From Curtobacterium sp. MCLR17_036 (GTDB lineage: Bacteria; Actinomycetota; Actinomycetes; Actinomycetales; Microbacteriaceae): a stretch of 64,000 nt of DNA. Shown piece after piece: positions 57,847 to 64,000 of the stretch (its first letter is position 1; every line of letters starts with the position of its first letter). Below the pieces are notes generated by a model. That model was given only the letters and a program-made list of their open reading frames with translations. It searched no databases and had not been told where the DNA came from. The stretch spans positions 2,914,001-2,978,000 of the forward strand of contig NZ_CP126269.1 in the NCBI RefSeq assembly GCF_003234445.2, given 5' to 3'. A program made the translations under genes and the position numbers.

Positions 57847-59115
57847 GTGTTCTCCATCCGCGCCCGCCTCCGGGCCGCTTCGTCCTCGCTCGCCGAGCAC
57901 CGCTCCGTCACCGCCGCCGTCCTCGTCGACACCGTCGGCGCCGGCCTCACGCTGCCGCTCACGATCGTCTACTTCACCCTGACCACCGACCTGTCGCTCG
58001 GCGTGATCGGCGCCCTGTCGACCGTCGCGTCGCTGCTCGCACTGCCGGTCGGCCTGCTCGGCGGCGTGCTCACCGACCGCTTCGGTGCGCGCGCGTCGAT
58101 GGTCACGAACAACCTGCTCTCCGCCGCGGGCTTCGCCCTGTACCTCGTCGCCCACGAACCGGTCACCGTGCTCGCCGCGGTGTTCCTGGCGACCGCGTCG
58201 GAGCGCCTCTACTGGACGGCGTGGACCGCCTACGTGCACGACCTGGCGGCGGGGCGACCGTTCGAGCGGTGGTTCGCGTTCCTCGAGGCGACGAAGGCCG
58301 CGGCGCTCGGGGCCGGCGCCGTCGTCGCCGCGGTCGTCCTCGCCGGGGGCGGCTCCGACGGGCTGCGGTGGCTCGTCGCCGCGAACGTCGTGTCGAGCGT
58401 CGTCGCCGCGGTCGTGTTCGCCACCCAGCGCACCGGGAGCGCCCGCCCGCCCGTGGCTGCCGCCGGCGACCTGTCGGAGGGCCGTGCGGGTTCCCTGCGG
58501 GCGTTCGCCGCGGACCGGTCGATGCGGCTCGTGACGCTCGGCCAGTTCCTGCTCGGGCCGGCGATGGTGCTGCCGAACGTCGCGCTGAGCGTGCTGTTCG
58601 TCGAGCGGTGGCACCTGCCCGCCGCGGTCGCACCGGTGCAGTTCGCGATCGCCACCGGTCTCGCGGCCTTCCTGCAGACCTCCGTCACCCGGTGGGTCGC
58701 CGGGTGCGACCGCGGCGTCCTGGTGGCCGTCGGCGCCGGCCTCACCGCCCTGACGACGGTGCCGCTCGTCGTGCTCCCGCCGCTCGCCGGTGCCGGGGCG
58801 TGGTCGTACGTGGTCGCCGTGGGGGTGGTCCTGGCGGTGGCGGACATGATCGCGATGCCGGCGTCGAACGCCGTGATGGCCGAGGCCCCGCACCCACGAG
58901 TCCGCGGCCGGGCGATCGGCGTCTTCCAGACCGCGGGCTCGGTCGGCATGGCGCTCTTCCCGCTCAGCCTCGGACTGCTCGACTCCGACGCCCCGTGGCT
59001 GCTGTGGGTGCTGACGGCGGTCGTGTTCTCGGGCGCGGCGTGGGCGTGGAAGGCGGCGGTCGCGGGCCTGCCGGCGCGGGTCCGGACCGCGACGGCGCAG
59101 GACGCCGAGGGCTGA
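57847..59115 (+). CDS. MFS transporter, probable drug efflux
   Basis: A 422-residue protein with twelve hydrophobic segments: VLVDTVGAGLTLPLTIVYFT in helix 1, LLGGVLTDRFGARASMV as motif A, and ATASERLYWTAWTAYVHDLA. It resembles the MFS efflux pumps of actinobacteria that export macrolides and other drugs. The GTG start follows GAGGGA. Its mRNA would begin with a leader containing a candidate MATKR peptide and three hairpins, suggesting antibiotic-dependent attenuation (inference). A 180-bp gap separates it from the first MFS gene on the same strand. Confidence 0.9.
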   Translation: MFSIRARLRAASSSLAEHRSVTAAVLVDTVGAGLTLPLTIVYFTLTTDLSLGVIGALSTVASLLALPVGLLGGVLTDRFGARASMVTNNLLSAAGFALYLVAHEPVTVLAAVFLATASERLYWTAWTAYVHDLAAGRPFERWFAFLEATKAAALGAGAVVAAVVLAGGGSDGLRWLVAANVVSSVVAAVVFATQRTGSARPPVAAAGDLSEGRAGSLRAFAADRSMRLVTLGQFLLGPAMVLPNVALSVLFVERWHLPAAVAPVQFAIATGLAAFLQTSVTRWVAGCDRGVLVAVGAGLTALTTVPLVVLPPLAGAGAWSYVVAVGVVLAVADMIAMPASNAVMAEAPHPRVRGRAIGVFQTAGSVGMALFPLSLGLLDSDAPWLLWVLTAVVFSGAAWAWKAAVAGLPARVRTATAQDAEG

Positions 59116-59218
59116 CCACGTGTGACGATCCGTGACGCTCCGTGCAGCGGGGCCGGGCGCTCCCTGCCTACGCTCCCTGCGGACGGTGACCCCGCCGGCC
59201 ACGACCACGGAGGACCCG

Positions 59219-59893
59219 ATGCCCCAGGACACCATCGCTCGCCGCGTCGACGAGTTCAACGCCGGCTTCACCGCGCAGATCGGCCCCGAGCTGAGCGGCG
59301 TCTTCGACCGCGAGCAGGCGGACCTGCGCGCCGCCGGTCTGCCCGACACGGTGCTCGGGGCCGGCGACGTCGTACCCGACGCGGCCCTGCTCGACGCGAC
59401 CGGCGGCGGCACGACGCTGCGCGAGGTCCGCGGTGACGCGCCGACGGTCCTGGTGTTCTACCGCGGGGCCTGGTGCCCGTACTGCAACCTCACGCTGCGC
59501 ACCTACCAGCAGGAGCTGCTGCCGGCGCTGCAGGAGCGGGGTGTGCGGCTCGTCGCGGTGTCACCGCAGACGCCGGAGGGCACCGAGCAGGCGATCGCGA
59601 ACGGCGAGCTCGCGTTCCCGGTGCTGTCCGACCCGGAGAACGTCCTCGCCGGACGGTTCGGGGTCGTCACGGCACCGAACGCCGAGGCCCGCGCAGCCCA
59701 CACGCAGCTCGGCTTCGACGTCGCGGACAGCAACGCCGACGGCACCGCCGCGATCCCGTTCCCGTCGGTCTTCGTCATCGACGAGGACGGCACGGTCCGG
59801 TTCGCCGACGTGCACGTCGACTACACGACACGGACCGAGGTGGCGACGGTGCTCGAGGCCGTCGACGCCCTGCGGGTGGGCACGACCCGGTAG
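59219..59893 (+). CDS. AhpC/TSA-type peroxiredoxin-like protein
   Basis: A 224-residue thioredoxin-fold protein. After a helical N-terminal region (about 45 residues) comes APTVLVFYRGAWCPYCNLTL with Cys86 and Cys89 in a CPYC arrangement, then VRLVAVSPQTPEGTEQAI and PFPSVFVIDEDGTVRFADVH. The family reduces peroxides or acts as a thiol oxidoreductase. The ATG 59219 has GGAGG upstream. It stands alone between an MFS gene and a sensor kinase gene 10 bp away, which may be co-transcribed. Confidence 0.92.
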   Translation: MPQDTIARRVDEFNAGFTAQIGPELSGVFDREQADLRAAGLPDTVLGAGDVVPDAALLDATGGGTTLREVRGDAPTVLVFYRGAWCPYCNLTLRTYQQELLPALQERGVRLVAVSPQTPEGTEQAIANGELAFPVLSDPENVLAGRFGVVTAPNAEARAAHTQLGFDVADSNADGTAAIPFPSVFVIDEDGTVRFADVHVDYTTRTEVATVLEAVDALRVGTTR

Positions 59894-59903
59894 CGTCTCC
59901 TGC

Positions 59904-61178
59904 ATGGGGGCGACGGGGGAATGGTCACGACTGCCGGTGGGACGGCGCGAGCACCGGCAGGACACGGTGCTCGCAGCCGTGCTCGCCGGCGGGCTCGTCG
60001 TCACGACGTTCCTGTACAGCTCGGCCGGCACCTACGGTGACGACCAGGCCGCGTGGTGGGTCTCCGGGCTGATGATCGTCGCGAACGCGGCGCCCGTCGC
60101 GTTCCGTCGGCGCTTCCCGATGACGGTCGCGCTCGTGGCCGGCGTCGCGTTCGCCGCGACGCAGCTCTTGCAGGTGCCCGAGCTCCTCCTCATCAACTTC
60201 ACGCTGTTCATCCCCCTGTACACGGTGGGTGCGTGGTGCTCCGACCGGCTCCGGGCCGAGGTCGTGCGGTGGGTCGTCATCGGCGGCATGTTCGCCTGGC
60301 TGTTCATCGCGATCTCGTTCGGCTGGGCGTCACCGAACGCGCTGCCGAACGACACGGACTCGCCCGTGGCGCCCTACGTCGCGCTGTCGCTGGTGAACAT
60401 CCTCATCAACGTCATCTACTTCGGAGCCGCCTGGTGGGCGGGCAACCGGGCCTGGGCGGCGGCCGTCGCGCGGCACGAGCTCGACGAGCGGACGGGTGAA
60501 CTCGCCGCCGAGCGGGAGCGGTCGGCGGCCCAGGCGGTCACGATCGAGCGGGTGCGCATCGCGCGGGAGCTGCACGACGTCGTCGCGCACCACGTCGCGC
60601 TCATGGGCGTGCAGGCCGGAGCGGCGCGCCGGGTGATCGGCCGCGACCCGGCGCAGGCGACGGCGTCGCTCGGCGTGGTCGAGGAGAGCGCCCGCACCGC
60701 GGTGGAGGAACTCCGGCGGATGCTCGGCACGTTGCGTTCCGAGGACGACGCCGCCGTGGCCGCGACGGACGGCGCCGACGCCCCGAGCACCGAGGGCATC
60801 GCCCGCATCGCCGAGCTGGCCGAGTCGGCCCGCGTCGCCGGCCACCCGACGGAGTACGTCGTCGTCGGCGTCGAACGGCCGGTGCCGCCGACCGTCGCAG
60901 CGGTGGCGTACCGGATCGCGCAGGAGGCCGTGACGAACGTCCTCAAGCACGCCGGCCCGGCCGCCCGTGCGGACGTCCGCCTGCGCTACCTCGACGACGC
61001 CGTCGAGGTCGAGGTGTCCGACGACGGCCACGGCGCCCGTGCCGCGCGGAGCACCGCCGGCAGCCGCCTCGGGCACGTCGGGATGCGTGAACGCGTCGCG
61101 GCCGTGGACGGTCGGATCGAGATCGGGCCCCGTGCCCGGGGAGGCTGGCTGGTGCGCGCATGGCTCCCGACGACCTGA
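59904..61178 (+). CDS. Sensor histidine kinase (HisKA_3 type)
   Basis: A 424-residue membrane kinase. Residues 20-190 contain four to five hydrophobic segments, then a cytoplasmic coil, the phosphoacceptor RELHDVVAHHVALMGVQAG (His224) and a HATPase with YRIAQEAVTNVLKHAG, DDGHG and GHVGMRERVAAVDG. It is the DesK/NarX-like class, with no extracellular sensor domain. The response regulator gene overlaps its end by 19 bp. The ABC efflux genes downstream are candidate targets. Confidence 0.95.
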   Translation: MGATGEWSRLPVGRREHRQDTVLAAVLAGGLVVTTFLYSSAGTYGDDQAAWWVSGLMIVANAAPVAFRRRFPMTVALVAGVAFAATQLLQVPELLLINFTLFIPLYTVGAWCSDRLRAEVVRWVVIGGMFAWLFIAISFGWASPNALPNDTDSPVAPYVALSLVNILINVIYFGAAWWAGNRAWAAAVARHELDERTGELAAERERSAAQAVTIERVRIARELHDVVAHHVALMGVQAGAARRVIGRDPAQATASLGVVEESARTAVEELRRMLGTLRSEDDAAVAATDGADAPSTEGIARIAELAESARVAGHPTEYVVVGVERPVPPTVAAVAYRIAQEAVTNVLKHAGPAARADVRLRYLDDAVEVEVSDDGHGARAARSTAGSRLGHVGMRERVAAVDGRIEIGPRARGGWLVRAWLPTT

Positions 61179-61843
61179 CGATCGTGCTGGCCGACGACCA
61201 GGAGCTCGTCCGGGCCGGCTTCCGCGTGATCCTGGAGTCCGAACCGGGCTTCCGTGTGGTCGGCGAGGCCGGCGACGGCGCCCAGGCCGTCGAGGCGGTC
61301 CACGCGCTGCGCCCCGACGTGGTCTGCCTGGACGTGCAGATGCCCGGGGTGGACGGCCTCGAGGCCGCCCGGCGGATCGCGACGCTGCCGGATCCCCCTG
61401 CCGTGCTCGTGCTCACCACGTTCGACAGCGACGACGCGCTCTTCCAGGCGCTCGAGGCGGGGGCGAGCGGGTTCCTGCTGAAGAACGCCTCCCCCGAACG
61501 GCTGATCGACGCCGTGCGCACCGTCGCCGGCGGGGACGCGCTGCTGGCCCCCGACGTCACGCGACGGGTGATCAGCCGGGCGACCGCGGCGCACGCCGTC
61601 CCCCAGGCAGCGCCGCTCGCGCCGACCCCGACGGTCGTGCTCGCCGAGGTCGGGCTCACCGAGCGCGAGTGCGAGGTGCTGCGCCTGCTCGCCCGCGGCC
61701 TGAGCAACGCCGAGATCGCCGCCGAGCTGTACGTCGGCGACGCCACCGTGAAGACCCACGTCTCGAACGTGCTGCAGAAGCTCGGGCTCCGGGACCGCAT
61801 CCAGGCGGTCGTGTGGGCGTTCGAGCACGGCGTCGCGCGCTGA
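61160..61843 (+). CDS. NarL/FixJ family response regulator
   Basis: A 227-residue response regulator. The receiver shows IVLADDQELVRAGFRVILES, phosphoacceptor Asp in DVVCLDVQMPGVDGLEAARR and FLLKNASP; the LuxR HTH is LTERECEVLRLLARGLSNAE with VKTHVSNVLQKLGLRDRIQ. The ATG at 61160 lies inside the kinase gene, giving a 19-bp overlap. It probably controls the ABC efflux operon 407 bp downstream, by analogy with similar clusters. Confidence 0.95.
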   Translation: MAPDDLTIVLADDQELVRAGFRVILESEPGFRVVGEAGDGAQAVEAVHALRPDVVCLDVQMPGVDGLEAARRIATLPDPPAVLVLTTFDSDDALFQALEAGASGFLLKNASPERLIDAVRTVAGGDALLAPDVTRRVISRATAAHAVPQAAPLAPTPTVVLAEVGLTERECEVLRLLARGLSNAEIAAELYVGDATVKTHVSNVLQKLGLRDRIQAVVWAFEHGVAR

Positions 61844-62250
61844 CCGGGACTCGATGCGCGCGCATGCATCGACGGGACACGTGACGTTCGACGCGTGGAT
61901 CGTCGGAACGTGCACGCGCACGGGATGCGGGCGCATCGTTCGACAGGACACGTGACGATCGACGCGTGCATCGTCGGAACATGCACACGCATCGGCGCGC
62001 CGCACCGCCGCACCGCCGCACCGCCGCCCGCCGCCCGCGCCGCACTGCAGACCGCCCCACCGCACCGCCGCACCGCACCGCCGACCGCGCCGCCCACCGC
62101 CCGCCGCCCTGCCCCCCCCCGCGCGACGGAGCAGGCGGAGCAGACGCCGCACCGATCCCCGCCACTCGTGGGAGGCGTCGGGCACACCCCGCGCAATAGC
62201 GTCGGACGCACCGACGACGACCGTCGCGGACAGTGCCACGAAGGGACGAC
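61844..62250. other. 407-bp intergenic region: repeats and a C-rich tract
   Basis: After the 71-bp repeats (61853-61995) follows a low-complexity C-rich tract of GCACCGCC-type units (about 61990-62120) ending in a run of ten C. The last 100 bp should contain the ABC operon promoter and an AAGGGA ribosome site; no clear promoter boxes were identified. The complementary G-rich strand could form quadruplexes. Confidence 0.5.
61853..61995. repeat. Two 71-bp direct repeats downstream of the response regulator
   Basis: Copies at 61853-61923 and 61924-61994 share GGACACGTGACG, TCGACGCGTG and ATCGTCGGAAC. Each contains CACGTG and ACGCGT palindromes. They begin nine bases after the regulator stop codon. 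No open frame with codon bias crosses them. Confidence 0.75.
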
Positions 62251-63132
62251 ATGCTCACCATCGACGGGGTGACCAAGCAGTTCGGCGACCGCCGGGTGCT
62301 CGACGACGTCGGGTTCACGGTCGGCAGCGGCCGGCTCACCGGGTTCGTCGGCGGCAACGGCGCCGGCAAGACGACCACCATGCGGATCATGCTCGGGGTG
62401 CTCCGGGCCGACGCCGGCACGGTGTCGATCGACGGCACCGAGGTCCGACCGGCGGACCGGCGCCGCTTCGGCTACATGCCCGAGGAACGCGGCCTGTACC
62501 CGAAGATGCCGGTGGCCGAGCAGGTCGCGTACATGGCCCGGCTGCACGGGGTCGACAAGCGCACGGCGACCTCGCGGACGAGTGGCCTGCTCGAACGCCT
62601 CGAACTGACGGCGCACGCCACCGACCCCGTCGAGAAGCTGTCGCTCGGCAACCAGCAGCGCGTGCAGATCGCGGCCGCGCTGGCACACGACCCCGAGGTG
62701 CTCGTGCTCGACGAGCCGTTCTCCGGCCTCGACCCGATGGCCGTCGACACGGTGCTCGGCGTGCTGCGCGAGACCGCGGCGCGCGGGGTCCCGGTCCTGT
62801 TCTCGAGCCACCAGCTCGACGTGGTCGAGCGGCTCTGCGACGACGTCGTCGTGATCGCCGGCGGCACCATCCGCGCCGCCGGGCCGCAGGAGGAACTCCG
62901 CAAGCAGGCCGGTCCGGCCGCCTGGGAGCTGCTGGTCGACGGCGACGTCGCCTGGCTCCGGGAAGAGCCGGGGGTCGGCGTCCGCGAGTTCGACGGCGGG
63001 TACGCGGTCTTCGAGGCCGACGCCGCCACCGCCCAGCGCGTCCTGCAGCGTGCCGTGCAGCACGGCACCGTCGGGTCGTTCGCGCCGCGGGTGCCGCGGC
63101 TCAGCGAGGTCTTCCGGGAGGTCGTCCGATGA
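62251..63132 (+). CDS. ABC transporter ATPase (NatA/drug-export type)
   Basis: A 293-residue ATPase of an ABC-2 exporter. It carries Walker A GGNGAGKTTTMRIMLG, the Q-loop GYMPEERGLYPKM, a signature segment LSLGNQQRVQIAAALAH (with LSLGN in place of LSGGQ), Walker B VLVLDEPFSGLDPMAVD and the H-loop SSHQLD. The C-terminal 80 residues form the extra domain usual in NatA-like proteins. The ATG at 62251 follows AAGGGA. The permease gene downstream overlaps it by four bases. Confidence 0.95.
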   Translation: MLTIDGVTKQFGDRRVLDDVGFTVGSGRLTGFVGGNGAGKTTTMRIMLGVLRADAGTVSIDGTEVRPADRRRFGYMPEERGLYPKMPVAEQVAYMARLHGVDKRTATSRTSGLLERLELTAHATDPVEKLSLGNQQRVQIAAALAHDPEVLVLDEPFSGLDPMAVDTVLGVLRETAARGVPVLFSSHQLDVVERLCDDVVVIAGGTIRAAGPQEELRKQAGPAAWELLVDGDVAWLREEPGVGVREFDGGYAVFEADAATAQRVLQRAVQHGTVGSFAPRVPRLSEVFREVVR

Positions 63133-64000
63133 ACAGCTCCTTCGTGCAGGCCGTGCGCCTCGTCGCCGGACGCGAGATCCAGGCACGCATCCGCAGCAAG
63201 GCCTTCGTGGTGTCGGCGCTCATCCTCATCGGCATGGTCGTGGCCTCGATCGTCGTCGGCGGGATCGTGGGCAAGGCCACCGCCGACGACACGACCCCGG
63301 TTGCCGTCGTGGACGGTGTCTCGCTGCCCTCGACGAGCGGGCTCGACGTCACCGACGCGGCCTCCGTCGACGCGGCCGAACGACTCGTGCGGGACGGCGA
63401 CGTCGACGCGGCGATCGTGCCGTCCGACGACCCGCTCGGCTACACGGTCGTCGGACTCGACGACGCACCGTCCGAGGTCGTCTCGGCGCTGAGCGTCTCG
63501 CCGCGGATCGAGCTGCTCGACCCGGACGCCCTGCCCGGCGGTCTGGTCTACCTCATCGCCATCGCGTTCGGTGTCGTGTACTTCGCCTCGGCAGTGACGT
63601 TCGGCCAGTCGATCGCGCAGAGCGTCGTCGAGGAGAAGTCGACACGGGTGGTCGAGATCCTCATGTCCGCGATCCCGGCCAGGGCGCTGCTCGCGGGCAA
63701 GGTGCTCGGCAACAGCCTCATGGCGTTCGCCCAGATCGTCGCGGTGGCCGTCGCCGCGATCGTCGCACTGGCCCTGACCGGACAGGACAACGTGTTCGCG
63801 ATGCTCGGCCCGAGCATCCTGTGGTTCGTCGGGTTCTTCGCCGTCGGGTTCGTGCTCATCGCGTCGCTGTTCGCTGCGGCCGCGGTGCTCGTCTCCCGCC
63901 AGGAGGACGTCGGCAGCGTCACCACCCCGGTGATGATGCTCGTGATGATCCCGTACTTCCTCATCATCGTCGCGTACGACAACCCGCTCGTGCTCGGGAT
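63129..64000 (+). CDS. ABC-2 type permease (NatB-like), 3' end outside window
   Basis: The first 290 codons of the partner permease. It starts MNSSFVQAVRLVAGREIQAR (GREI motif), has a first membrane helix (about residues 25-47), an extracytoplasmic region (about 50-135) and a run of helices from 138 on, with VVEEKSTRVVEILMSAIPAR and AGKVLGNSLMAFAQIVAVAV, which is the ABC-2 permease signature. The start overlaps the ATPase stop (ATGA). NatB-type pumps export sodium or drugs; the substrate here is unknown. Confidence 0.93.
   Translation, partial: MNSSFVQAVRLVAGREIQARIRSKAFVVSALILIGMVVASIVVGGIVGKATADDTTPVAVVDGVSLPSTSGLDVTDAASVDAAERLVRDGDVDAAIVPSDDPLGYTVVGLDDAPSEVVSALSVSPRIELLDPDALPGGLVYLIAIAFGVVYFASAVTFGQSIAQSVVEEKSTRVVEILMSAIPARALLAGKVLGNSLMAFAQIVAVAVAAIVALALTGQDNVFAMLGPSILWFVGFFAVGFVLIASLFAAAAVLVSRQEDVGSVTTPVMMLVMIPYFLIIVAYDNPLVLG

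Noticed and set aside
52654..59412. A continuous 2252-codon reverse-strand frame
   Set aside because: Only its first-read 3' end (RimK, from 53847) is a real protein; the rest is Arg/Gly/Pro-rich translation antisense to, or out of frame with, well-supported genes, as expected in very GC-rich DNA with few stop codons.
1..64000. Prophage, integrase, insertion sequence, tRNA or rRNA genes
   Set aside because: No transposase or integrase motif, no tRNA-like cloverleaf next to a CCA-type end and no rRNA segment was noticed on reading; a covariance-model tRNA search could still find something missed by eye.

Overview
The window is high-GC DNA (strong G/C third-position bias, many GTG starts, frequent GTGA/ATGA stop-start overlaps, almost no long intergenic regions) of actinobacterial character. 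The gene content (a DUF7882 protein, an Asp23/Gls24 envelope cluster, an OleA-OleBC-OleD olefin cluster, a complete mevalonate cluster, CsoR/CopA, sortase-type LAFTG anchoring) points to the Microbacteriaceae, probably Curtobacterium or a close relative; the genus is inference. No rRNA, tRNA, CRISPR, phage or insertion-sequence transposase was seen.

Layout. 1-3.7 kb: a family-5 solute-binding lipoprotein with two ABC ATPases (reverse strand) and a divergent TetR regulator sharing an operator. 3.7-5.5 kb: a divergent EamA exporter/LysR pair around a clear inverted repeat. 5.6-10.4 kb: a NarL-type two-component system, a fructosamine-kinase-like protein, a small membrane protein, a secreted protein and a LuxR-type regulator. 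10.6-18.1 kb: an unusually long GltB-like glutamate synthase translationally coupled to a CysJ-like diflavin reductase, which is frameshifted at a run of eight G. 18.1-20.4 kb: small proteins, a DUF7882 protein, an ImmA/IrrE peptidase and a multi-pass membrane protein. 20.5-25.8 kb: a five-gene mevalonate operon without an IPP isomerase. 25.9-28.7 kb: ohrR-ohr-oxidoreductase and a ZIP transporter. 28.9-32.1 kb: a sugar porter, a small hypothetical and a LysM lipoprotein. 32.2-38.2 kb: pgi, copA-copZ-csoR, and an AraC protein with a duplicated HTH. 38.4-43.0 kb: nine genes around Asp23/Gls24 proteins (DUF2273, AmaP-like anchors, CsbD, an Asp23-LEA-like fusion, a membrane gamma-glutamylcyclotransferase). 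43.3-48.1 kb: oleD, oleBC, oleA. 48.3-52.6 kb: a 1437-residue repeat adhesin with a sorting signal. 52.7-54.4 kb: RimK fused to a TrkA-C domain, divergent from a RimB-like protease. 54.4-59.9 kb: a tandem-repeat intergenic region, a Tat esterase, TetR/MFS, a second MFS with a hairpin-rich leader, and a peroxiredoxin. 59.9-64 kb: a second two-component system, a repeat-rich intergenic region and the start of an ABC efflux system.

The most interesting signals are not ordinary genes. (1) A 74-bp palindrome-containing element occurs twice (69 of 74 bases identical, no indels), inserted in the same reading frame inside two unrelated enzymes, gltB and oleBC, much as Rickettsia palindromic elements behave. 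(2) GltB lacks a GltD partner and is coupled to a diflavin reductase instead, suggesting a non-canonical glutamate synthase. (3) Two identical 48-bp perfect palindromes, plus relatives, sit in convergent gene junctions as a dispersed terminator-like family. (4) A MATKR leader peptide and three 8-bp hairpins precede an MFS gene, suggesting attenuation control. (5) A 166-bp tandem repeat fills one intergenic region.
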